Of a DNA stretch of 64,000 nt, positions 10,984 to 22,257 are shown piece after piece (the first letter of the stretch is position 1; each line of letters starts with the position of its first letter). Origin of the DNA: Guadua angustifolia (lineage: Eukaryota; Streptophyta; Magnoliopsida; Poales; Poaceae); the NCBI GenBank assembly GCA_036346375.1, contig CM070506.1:4402001-4466000 (forward strand), written 5' to 3'. The translations under genes and the position numbers were made by a program. The notes under the pieces are model-generated. The model was not told where the DNA came from, did no database searches, and saw nothing but the letters and a program-made list of their open reading frames with translations.

Positions 10984-13960
10984 GCAGATAAAACAGAAGC
11001 ATCAAAATTAATTCTCCCAAACCAACCCCGTGCTCGTCTTCGACGGAGTTCACAACTCCACAATTAAGAAGCGTAACATATAACCTGAAAACATAAATCA
11101 TATCTTGCAACCAGACATGAAAATACAGAATAGGCACAATCCATCATATGAGACATGAAAATACAGAATATGCATAATCCATCACAGACATGAGAATCTG
11201 AATCTGAATAATCCATCACACAAACATGAAAATACAAAATATGCATAATACATCACACAGACATGAGAATATAGAATCTGAATAATCCATCACACAAACA
11301 TGAAAATACAAAATATGCCTAATACATCACACAGACATGAGAACACAGAATCTGAATAATCACACTTCTACAATCATGTAATGCGTCATGCATGCTCACC
11401 TGTTTCACTCCATTACTAAACTCTGACACATATCTCTTTAATCTTTTTGGATGAGGCCACGACTCGATTCAACTCGATGCCTTTTCATTTAACTCAAAAT
11501 CATCGTTATAATGCAATGTAGATGCAAATATACCATACAAAAGAAGAGTCTCATATCCATACATCATAATCAACTCATAAAACATGATCCTTCATTGACA
11601 ATGCAATGCAGGTTGCACAATTTCCATGCATATGATGCATCATGCATGCTCATCTCCTCTTTTAGCACATACCGGTATGGCCGAGTGCACACCCGTCGGT
11701 GTGCACCCTCATTCCCCTTCCACCCCGTGGTGGAGGGTGCCTACTCTTACTGACTCGCTCCCATACAACCACGTATATGGGACTACGAGGTAGGACTTTC
11801 GTGCCCACTACATGTGAGCACAGAGGCCCACATCAGAATGGGTCGCCTCTTTCATCATGAATGCACAATGCAATTTACAAGAATGAAATGCAACCCTTCA
11901 ATCATTGCCACTCACTAACATAGCCATAACCACTCACATAAACCTAGCCAATTCTCACATTCATGAGTTGCCAGCGATACTAGATTAATCAATTCAACAA
12001 TAAGACTTGGCAACCCATTCTGATTATACGTCATACAATTTCAATCATAAGGCCACCGAGCCACGCTCCCCACAATACACTTGCAAATTAAGACTCACTT
12101 TCCATTTGCTAACTTTCATCCACCCTCCTCATATCCATACGTGATCATTCGTACTAGCCTAATCAAACTCAAGAATAAAACCAGGGCAACATATCGCATA
12201 AATTAATAGTACAAAGAAATTTCTCAAATATACTAACTCTAAAAAAATGACTTAATCATTTAAACCTTAATAATGGGAGAACACGCTAACAGCTCTCTCT
12301 CAATTTGGGATCTTATGCTTAACCATTAATAAATCAAAATAATATACATTAGTATGTTTATAATCAAACGGCAGTAAGTAATTCTTAACTCACTCGAACA
12401 ATATACTTACTATAATCAACCTTACTAAAAGCTCATTTTCAATTAAAGTACGTCTACTTAGCAGAGCAACCATTAAATTAGAGAGCATCACATATGAATA
12501 CACAACCATGCTCTATAACACGATGTACTTGCACCCATTCCCTTTACCTGATAATCACCATAAGCAATGTTTCTTGCGTATTCATCGGCAATTAAGTGCG
12601 CTAGAAGCAGTCAACCAACTAAATCCTCCTAGTCATGATCTAGGGAATGCACTTGCCTTTTACCGTTGAAGAATGGAAATAACGAGAAGTTGAAGCCTCC
12701 CTCGAAGCTAATCCTCCTGAAATAACATAGGCAACCTCACTTTCCCATTCTAGATAGTTTACAACAATAATACACGCATAACACTGCTACCCCTTAGAGC
12801 AAAACAACCCCAAAATCTACCGGTTGGAAATTCTGGACAGCAAGCGCTCTAACGAGCTTAACTCCTAATTGGTTCAACCAACAATTGGGTTCTTTAACCC
12901 TATTTAGCTATAAGAGGCCAACCTACAACTACCTAACAGCCACTCATGCGAGAGATGACATGAAGGCTCCCAAAACATACACTAAAACTCAACCACAAAA
13001 ACTGAGCTTGCTGCAAATTTCCAACTTCGGGACAAAACTTCCAAATAGCGTAACTTTTGATTGGCTCAACGGATTTTCGCGTTCTTATACTCAAACGACC
13101 ACACGAGAATAAACTACATGAATAAAATAACCATGCATTTGGCCAACGCCCCAGCTGAACCCAGATCGACGAGGAACAGAGGGTATCCACTGCTTGACTG
13201 AAATTGGACAGCCTGCACAAAAACAGCCACAACTCCCAAATGGCTGAGCCAAAACACGACTTCTTGAGCCCTAATTAAACTTGAGGACACAAGCTTCGAT
13301 TTCTATACAACCATCCGGTCACGAGGGAACCCGAAATTGCCCAAAATGTGACCGCAACCTCAGCCTGAACACAGCTCAACCATCAACCAAAGCTTTTCCC
13401 AAACCCTATTCTAGTGCAGCACATCCTTTACATCCCAAAATTAAGAGCACTAGACTAAACTCAACCAGCAGCAAGGGCCCCAAATCACAACCCTAAATCC
13501 TCACCTCACAAAACCACAAGGGGGAGGAGGATGGAGGTTGGCCGGCAGCAGAGAAGCGGCAGGGCCGGCGAGTTGGGGAGGAAGCGCCGCAAGGACAGGC
13601 AGGCGTCGGAGTGCTGGGAAGGAGGTCGCCGGCAAGGAAGGGCTGGAGGAAGTCGGCAGAGGATGAGAGGGTTGCTGGCGTCGGCGCAGGCGTGACGGCC
13701 GAAGAATCTGGCGGCGTCCGGGGAAGCAGGAAGCCAGTGCCAGGAACAAAGCCAGGAGGCTGGTGCTTGGGGAGTTTTTTCTTTGGGGAAGAAGGCAGCC
13801 GCACAAATATCAGCCACACATTTGAGAAAAGTGAGGTTAGGTGAGAAGGGGGTAAGTGGGGAGGGAAATTCCAAAAAAAAACCCTCCCACACAAAGTTAT
13901 TCACCCTAAACCCCCCTAAATGGCGCAACAAATACTGGAGCGAGGTTTTGCAGTACTACA
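10984..13960 (-). mobile_element. 3' LTR of RT2, truncated at its outer end
   Basis: It aligns with 16972-19967 (offset 5988 at the start of the match) with a few percent differences and small indels. On the minus strand it starts TGTAGTACTG at 13960, just after a purine tract, so the element reads right to left. The match begins at 10984, meaning about 543 bp of the LTR's 3' end is missing and the LTR is joined directly to a Tat integrase. The Arg/Pro-rich ORFs near 13500-13900 are LTR sequence. Confidence 0.85.
11113..11369. repeat. 37-bp tandem repeat in the RT2 3' LTR
   Basis: Seven copies of an AGACATGA(A/G)AATACAGAAT-type unit start at 11113, 11151, 11186, 11222, 11259, 11296 and 11333 (spacing 35-38 bp). 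The other LTR has the matching array at 17101-17359. Confidence 0.8.
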
Positions 13961-13976
13961 CTCTCCCCTCTTAAAA
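13961..13976 (-). other. Polypurine tract of RT2
   Basis: On the minus strand the sequence TTTTAAGAGGGGAGAG directly precedes the TGTAGTACTG start of the 3' LTR. This is the expected plus-strand primer position. Confidence 0.8.
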
Positions 13977-16414
13977 GGAATTCGGCCCCGAATTCGAAGA
14001 ATGCCAACTATGCAAAACAAAGACACAAAGGTCTTAACCTTCTTTACCACTTCACAACACACTCGCAAAAACTCCAACGGCTAAGAATGATGAACCAAAA
14101 CCGCAAATCCAACGGTTTACAAAACGATTTAACTTAGCTCAATTAAGTGCAACTTCTCACGCAAGAACTCAGCCAAAAACAATCAATAGGTCAAAATCCC
14201 AAAGGACCACTGCCCAGGGTAAATGCTCACTACAGAACATTACACAGCGAATTAAGAAATCCTTTGCTACAACCATCTTAACCCAAAAGTGCAGTCACAC
14301 GTTAGAAATGGTGACATAAATACCATCAACTTCCAAGTAATTCACTAATAAGGGTTAACGAGCACCACTGAAGAACCACATCAAAAAAAAATATATATAT
14401 AATCCTCAATTAATATCCACCAAGGAAAACTCAACTTTCTTTATTATACTCAACACTATACCACAAGCTTCCATATCCATTAACTCCGGCTAGAACACAA
14501 AGGAAATACAATTCATGCGCTGACCAAATGAACCACATACATCATCTTGAACCCAAAGCATTAAAATCTACCTGAGAGAGGATTTTGATAGAGCCCAATC
14601 ATAACTCATTTTCTTCTTCCAAAGCCAAATTTGCAAGAGAAGACCCGATTATCTAATATCATATAGATCGCCTTTAGCACTTTCAAATCAATGTAATAAA
14701 ATCCACCTCAGGGAAACTCCAATTAAAAGAGAAACCCCACACAAATTGCTGACAGAAGCCCTCAGACCAAAACATTTCGACTTGCTTTTACCAAAGCAAA
14801 ACCCCTCATTTTAACCAAAATCAACATTTTGGAAGAGAGAACCGATTCCCAGGTCAAACACCTGCACCTACAACCGCTACACAAACTCTCAAAGAGAAAA
14901 GGGAAACTCGTTCCCACCAGAAACTGATTCACCATCGAGATCATTTATGATACATTCGTAAGGTTCACATTGTTACAACACTCACCAATACCACCCACAC
15001 TTTCAATCATCGAGCCAACTCCGCAACTTAACCAAAAAGGCCAAAGAGTCATGCAATCAACTTAATCCATAGATCCTTAAGAGTAGGTTCAACTCGAACC
15101 TCAAGATTTCTAGTGTTCCAATACGCTCTCTATTACAGATTTTCCTATTCACCACAGGTATCCTAAAAAGCCCAACAGGTTCGAACATAAAACACGCATT
15201 AACATTTTCCTTTGGTCCACTAATTATAACAACCATCAAACATACAATCATTTATTCCAAATTTTAAAACCCATCTTTTGAATATTGATCTTTGGCATGA
15301 TTACCAATTAACACTCATGCAACCCCTAAATCAATAGTTTAGTATCCCCGGTTCATTCAACCAATGATTACCTTTTAACAACTCGATGCGATACCCACCA
15401 GTCATACTCCATAGGTAAACTCCCAAATAGACATTTGTCAAAGGCGAAAACACCACCATTCAAACAACCCTTCCATATACTTATTCTTTAATCTCGCAAA
15501 AATTAACTCATTGCGTGTTCAACTTTCACTTTAGAATCACCTACCATTTCAATTAATCATTCTCTACCAACATCAAAATTAAGTTGTCCTTAATCAGCCA
15601 ACAATTTCATTCTAACACAATCCGTAGTTTACCTCAACCCCAAGCTCTAACTACTCATCAAGAACTTAAAGCTTTGAACACAGCCCCTACCCTTGAAACA
15701 ATAGAGGGTGACTGCAACCTTGAGTTGAACAACAACTCTCAAGTATGGACAAACACCAATAAACACCAATAAACACCGGTCAAATCGTAACACTTCAATA
15801 AGTTCATTTAAACTCGAAGAACGGCAAACACGGGAACAATATCTGGCTTTTGTTCGCAAAACCACCAACCAAACCGAACGTCAAAACGGTAGAAATATCA
15901 ATCCGAAAAAAATTCACCACTAGTCATCCTTTTTGTATCCAACCAACGAAGACAAAAGGAATCAACTTTCTCCAATATAACACAATAAACAACAACATCC
16001 CCTACAAGGGGTTTCTAAATATTGGGTGATGACTTTACCCGGCCACACCCACCACCATGGCCCTAACACGGCCAGAAGAGCAAGGCCGAAAACCCTTCGA
16101 CACCACTTAAACACAAATACTCGTTTAACTCTTACATAAAAGAAATAGAGATAACAACATCATATTTAGTACTCATCAACAAGGCTCAAATAAAGCAGTT
16201 TAGCATAATGCAATGATTATCCAACCCAACCTATTGTGCATCTGTGTGTCAAGTTTTAAATTATTTAACCAATCTATTCCAGGTTTTAAAGTTATTGCCC
16301 TAAGGCCAAATTTTAAAGAGTATAAACCTATGCCATGTTTCTATTCTCACGCAGCAAAATTTTAGTTTACTCTAGAGTAAATTACTAAATTCACAGACCA
16401 CGGACCTAACGCCC

Positions 16415-16426
16415 GCTCTGATACCA
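16415..16426 (-). other. Primer-binding site of RT2 (tRNA-iMet)
   Basis: Read on the minus strand this is TGGTATCAGAGC, two bases from the LTR end (TGTAACAC at 16429 on the plus strand). It is the same primer as RT1. Confidence 0.93.
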
Positions 16427-16428
16427 AC

Positions 16429-19400
16429 TGTAACACCCCGGCACCCCGTGCCCCGAATGTTACACCCTCTAGCACCGACAATTACAATCACTAAGAATAA
16501 ATATTAGCAACGCAAGCGAACAACTAGGAGGTTGTCGAATTTAATAAAAATTCCGGCAGCACCTCCCCTACAACTAGGACATCCACTCAGCAGACAGAAA
16601 ACATTTGCAGTTATATAATATCATTCTAGCAGGTCCTTAGTTAACCAATCACACATCCCATGGAAAATTAATGAACTCCACCACATAATTATTACGAAGC
16701 AGAACTCATTAAACATAATTGCATATGACCCTTTACAAGAATCTTAGCGAGCTATTTAAGATCGGAACTATAAACCGACGTGATGGAAAGGTGATGTTGT
16801 AAACGTGATTGTGCTACTACCCCATCTATGCATGCACGATTCAAGGTACCGCACAATACAAACATCAAGCGTGAGTCGATGACTCAGCGAAGTACAACAA
16901 AGAATAAATTCATAGTCAATCGCATTGTCCTACTCAAGAGCATAACACCCATCCTTACATAAGTACAGCAAGCAGATAAAACAGAAGCATCAAAATTAAT
17001 TCTCCCAAACCAACCCCGTGCTCGTCTTCGACGGAGTTCACAACTCCACAATTAAGAAGCGTAACATATAACCTGAAAACATAAATCATATCTTGCAACC
17101 AGACATGAAAATACAGAATAGGCACAATCCATCGCACAGACATGAAAATACAGAATATGCATAATCCATCACACAGACATGAGAATACAGAATCTGAATA
17201 ATCCATCACACAGACATGAAAATACAAAATATGCATAATACATCACACAGACATGAGAATACAGAATCTGAATAATCCATCACACAAACATGAAAATACA
17301 AAATATGCCTAATACATCACACAGACATGAGAACACAGAATCTGAATAATCACACTTCTACAATCATGTAATGCGTCATGCATGCTCACCTGTTTCACTC
17401 CATTACTAAACTCTGACACATATCTCTTTAATCTTTTTGGATGAGGCCACGACTCGATTCAACTCGATACCTTTTCATTTAACTCAAAATCATCATTATA
17501 ATGCAATGTAGATGCAAATATACCATACAAAAGAAGAGTCTCATATCCATACATCATAATCAACTCATAAAACATGATCCTTAATTGACAATGCAATGCA
17601 GGTTGCACAATTTCCATGCATATGATGCATCATGCATGCTCATCTCCTCTTTTAGCACATACCGGTATGGCGAGTGCACACCGTCGGTGTGCACCTCATC
17701 CCTTCCACCCCGTGGTGGAGGGTGCCTACTCTTCTTGACTCGCTCCCATACAACCACGTATATGGGACTACGAGGTAGGACTTCGTGCCCACTACATGTG
17801 AGCACAGAGGCCCACATCAGAATGGGTCGCCTCTTTCATCATGAATGCACAATGCAATTTACAAGAATGAAATGCAACCCTTCAATCATTGCCACTCACT
17901 AACATAGCCATAACCACTCACATAAACCTAGCCAATTCTCACATTCATGAGTTGCCAGCGATACTAGATTAATCCAATTCAACAATAAGACTTGGCAACC
18001 CATTACAGTGCTTCTGTCATACAATTTCAATCATAAGGCCACCGAGCCACGCTCCCCACAATACACTTGCAAATTAAGACTCACTTTCCATTTGCTAACT
18101 TTCATCCACCCTCCTCATATCCATACGTGATCATTCGTACTAGCCTAATCAAACTCAAGAATAAAACCAGGGCAACATATCGCATAAATTAATAGTACAA
18201 AGAAATTTCTCAGATATACCAACTCTAAAAAAATGACTTAATCATTTAAACCTTAATAATGGGAGAACACGCTAACAGCTCTCTCTCAATTTGGGATCTT
18301 ATGCTTAACCATTAATAAATCAAACTAATATACAATAGTATGTTTATAATCAAACGGCAGTAAGTAATTCTTAACTCACTAACAATATACTTACTATAAT
18401 CAACCTTACTAAAAGCTCATTTTCAATTAAAGTCGTCTACTTAGCGAGCAACCATTAAATTAGAGAGCATCACATATGAATACACAACCACGCTCCATAA
18501 CACGATGTACTTGCACCCATTCCCTTTACCTGATAATCACCATAAGCAATGTTTCTTGCGTATTCATCGACAATTAAGTGCGCTAGAAGCAGTCAACCAA
18601 CTAAATCCTCCTAGTCATGATCTAGGGAATGCACTTGCCTTTTACCGTTGAAGAATGGAAATAACGAGAAGTTGAAGCCTCCCTCGAAGCTAATCCTCCT
18701 GAAATAACATAGGCAACCTCACTTTCCCATTCTAGATAGTTTACAACAATAATACACGCAACACTGCTACCCCTTAGAGCAAAACAACCCCCAAAATCTA
18801 CCGGTTGGAAATTCTGGACAGCAAGCGCTCTAACGAGCTTAACTTCTAATTGGTTCAACCAACAATTGGGTTCTTTAACCCTATTTAGCTATAAGAGGCC
18901 AACCTACAACTACCTCACAGCCACTCATGCGAGAGATGACATGAAGGCTCCCAAAACATACACTAAAACTCAACCACAAAAACTGAGCTTGCTGCAAATT
19001 TTCAACTTCGGGACAAAACTTCCAAATAGCGTAACTTTTGATTGGCTCAACGGATTTTCGCGTTCTTATACTCGAAACGACCACACGAGAATAAACTACA
19101 TGAATAAAATAACCATGCATTTGGCCAACGCCCCAGCTGAACCCAGATCGACGAGGAACAGAGGGTATCCACTGCTTGACTGAAATTGGACAGCCTGCAC
19201 AAAAACAGCCACAACTCCCAAATGGCTGAGCCAAAACACGACTTCTTGAGCCCTAATTAAACTTGAGGACACAAGCTTCGATTTCTATATAGCCATCCGG
19301 TCACGGGGGAACCCGAAATTGCCCAAAATGTGACCGCAACCTCAGCCTGAACACAGCTCAACCATCAACCAAAGCTTTTCCCAAACCCCATTCTAGTGCA

Positions 19401-19967
19401 GCACATCCTTTACAACCCAAAATTAAGAGCACTAGACTAAACTCAACCAGCAGCAAGGGCCCCAAATCACAACCCTAAATCCTCACCTCACAAAACCACA
19501 AGGGGGAGGAGGATGGAGGGTTGGCCGGCAGCAGAGAAGAAGCAGCAGGGCGCCGGCGAGTTGGGGAGGAAGCGCCGGCAAGGGACAGGGCAGGCGTCGG
19601 CAGGTGCTGGGGAAGGAGGTCGCCGGCGGGAAGGGCTGGAGGAAGCCGGCCAGAGGACTGGAGAGGGTTGCCGGCGTCGACTGGGGCGGCGGCCGGCCGA
19701 AGAATGCAGGGCGGCGCCGGCCGGAGCAGCAGGAAGCCCAGGCGCGCAGGAACAAAGCCAGGAGGCTGGTGCTTGGGGAGTTTTTTTCTTTGGGGAAGAA
19801 GGCAGCAGCACAAATATCAGCCACACATTTGAGAAAAGTGAGGTTAGGTGAGAAGGGGGTAGGTGGGGAGGGAAATTCCAAAAAAAAACCCTCCCACACA
19901 AAGTTATTCACCCTAAACCCCCCTAAATGGCGCAACAAATACTGGAGCGAGGTTTTGCAGTACTACA
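16429..19967 (-). mobile_element. 5' LTR of RT2 (complete, 3.54 kb)
   Basis: On the minus strand it begins TGTAGTACTG at 19967 and ends GGGGTGTTACA at 16429, next to the primer-binding site. It shares the motif CTGCTGAGTGGATGTCC with the RT1 LTR (minus strand near 16590; plus strand near 6456), suggesting related families. No TSD can be tested because the outer end of the 3' LTR is lost. Overlapping Gly/Arg/Pro-rich ORFs at 19475-20038 lie in the GC-rich start of the LTR and have homologues in the other LTR; I do not treat them as genes. Confidence 0.88.
17101..17359. repeat. 37-bp tandem repeat in the RT2 5' LTR
   Basis: Seven copies at an exact 37-bp spacing (17101, 17138, 17175, 17212, 17249, 17286, 17323), alternating between AGACATGAAAATACA and AGACATGAGAATACA forms. 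Confidence 0.85.
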
Positions 19968-20938
19968 TCAACCCCAGCAGACGCCCACCGCCCACGTCCT
20001 CTTTCTTGTTCAGCGAAACTGAATTCAAGTCTGCATAACAGTTCAAAGCATGTTTGGAGCACCTGTATTTCACAAAAATTTGTTAGGAATTTCGCGGGAA
20101 ACCATCGCAAGTAGTGTGGTGTATGAGAACATTGAGATGATTGCGAGTCCTGTACTGTTCTCTGGTTGATGGATGAAGCATGGAGTGCAGCTACCAGAAG
20201 GAGACTGCGCCTTGATGGATGAATGCATGTATAAGCTCATAGTCATAAGCTGGATTGGTCTCATGCGCCCTGAGTTTTTGTTTCTTTTTTTTTGTTTTGC
20301 ACACATCTTATGCTTTCAATCTGCTACTTGTTCTGATGCAAATTGTAACTGATAAATCTCTTGAGATGTGCTAATGTAGTAATTAAGATACATTTCTTTC
20401 ATGTGAGGTGCCATAAGTCCTGTATATTTAAGCCCATTTGTATCCGTTTGTTGTCTGTAGCTCTTTTTAGCACTTATTCGAGCTCTATCTGGGAAAGCTT
20501 CAGTCTCAGCCTAAAGCCGCCATCAGTTTTATGCTCTAGAGGGAGCCCAAGTACTGTTAACGGCCTCGACTATGTTTATTGGTCATGGCATCATATAAGG
20601 TGCAATCTGTGCTACGAGGTCGATTGAGGCACAAAACCAGCTTGAAATATTCCGAAAAAATGACTGTATTTCTCGATTTACTCACTTCTATATAAAATTA
20701 AAAAGTTAAATTTATTCTATGTTATGAGTACCAAAATGAGGAAATTACGACAAAGAATAAATCAAAAGGAAAAAAATACTACTATTGACATCGTAGTTAT
20801 TTTTTTTTATTTTTTTTGTAACACGCTGTGAGTTCGAAATTGAAACGTTAAAGGGTGCTACAAACTCCATGGACTATGCCATCATTTTTTAAATTTTTTA
20901 TGTTGATTTGATGGCTCGACCAACCAAGTTATTAGGCC
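19968..20938. other. Intergenic sequence without recognisable content
   Basis: AT-rich beyond 20640, with a poly-T run near 20290 and several short open frames. I see no conserved domain, RNA gene or repeat boundary here. Confidence 0.5.
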
Positions 20939-21410
20939 ATCTCCAATAGCATTCTCTAAATCTGAATCCCTATATCCTCATATACAGAATTCTCTAAAAA
21001 GATTCCTTCTCTATATCTCTTCCCTCTCCAATAGCATTCCCCAAATCTCACTCTCTATTTTCTCCCTCCTATATTATAATGATATTTGATAACTGCCATA
21101 TGAGCTATGTTTATTTTTTATCGGGAAAAATTTGACCGGCTATTTTTAATTGCGGGAATGTAAAATTTTAAATTTATTGTAATGGCTAGCATAATGGCTA
21201 TATTGTAACGGCTATATTTTTAGGCTATATATACATAGCCATTTGCACTTCCAAACCTTGCCTATTTCTGAATATTCACTGTCTAGCATATCTCAATGAG
21301 TTGTCAGAACTTAGTTCAGCATTTCCTCTCAGAGGACTCATCGTCAGATGACGATGATGAATCTCTTCTTCACAGTATCTTTGGGAGAAAGGCTTCATCA
21401 TAATAGGTAA
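20939..21410 (+). mobile_element. Possible PIF/Harbinger-type DNA transposon fragment (5' part)
   Basis: It starts TTAGGCCATCTCCAATAG, like the terminal repeat of grass PIF/Harbinger elements with a TTA target site. After an AT-rich leader containing TAACGGCTATATTTTTAGGC, a short frame from 21296 reads as an acidic Ser/Asp-rich N-terminus (SEDSSSDDDDESLL). No transposase core and no second terminal repeat are visible, so this is at best a remnant. The stretch from 21410 to 22150 shows nothing I recognise. Confidence 0.35.
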
Positions 21411-22257
21411 TACATCCCCAACTTCATGTAATTGCATATAGCCAATTTGAAAACTACAATAATAAGCTACCAGCACATTTGCAGACAAACCATGTCATTA
21501 GTAAACAAATTTACATATAGATGCACTATAATATCTTTTTCAGCTTCAGATCTAATGCTTTCTCATCGTCTTCTTCAAAGTCAGCTTCTGGAAGAATCAA
21601 CTCCCTTTCCTCAGCCCACTTCCTTGCCTCCATGCACAGAACCTCTAGTTAAACGGAGTTCCTCACATGCTTTAAAAAGGATCTAAACTGGCACAAAATT
21701 CACCAGATTAGTATAAGCACAAAAAGATAAAACCTAGACATATAGTACCAAACATCAATGGACTAAACATAATTTATCCATATTGTACACCTCTGATCTT
21801 AAGGCTTGACTTTCCCTATCCGTTGATCTGGACTCCTCTTTTCTTTTGTTAGGGAATCTTTGTTCTGCAGCACTCAAAGGGAAATTTTCGTAGCTCTTTG
21901 GATTATCACGGTGTCTCTCATGCTCCTATCTTGCACTACTCTCCACCTTAGAGCTAGACTCAAGGTCGGGGCTTGGGGGGAGTCACCAACCGCTTGTGGA
22001 GAGAGTTTTCGATTATATGTATTATAGAATTTGTTCTTACGGTGTTTTTGTATATCGTTTTTGACCATAAAATTAAATATGAGTGGAGGAGTTTTTTGCG
22101 CAATTAAATATATATTACATATGCATACTCATACACATGTTCACAAGCTAGCTCACTACACAAAAAAACAAACTTAATAGTGTAAAAAATGGACAAGTAC
22201 ATACACACAACCGACGTTTACAAGTTTGAATGATTAAAAAAATGATTATCGAATTCA

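Larger units (their letters stand above)
13961..16428 (-). mobile_element. Internal region of RT2, without coding capacity
   Basis: About 2.47 kb between the two LTRs, A/C-rich on the given strand. I see no gag, protease, RT or integrase motif in any frame and no long ORF. It has a good polypurine tract at one end and a primer-binding site at the other, so it is a non-autonomous LTR element that would depend on proteins supplied by a relative. LARD-like is a fair description: large LTRs with a conserved but non-coding interior. Confidence 0.75.

Noticed and set aside
11113..11369. CRISPR-like array
   Set aside because: The units are contiguous tandem repeats without unique spacers, duplicated in both LTRs of a plant retrotransposon.
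13493..13931. Several 100-140 aa ORFs on the minus strand
   Set aside because: They lie in the GC-rich start of the RT2 LTR, have shifted counterparts at 19475-19938 in the other LTR, and differ between copies by frame-changing indels.
19968..19972. TSD of RT2 (TCAAC)
   Set aside because: The outer end of the other LTR is deleted, so no partner sequence exists for comparison.
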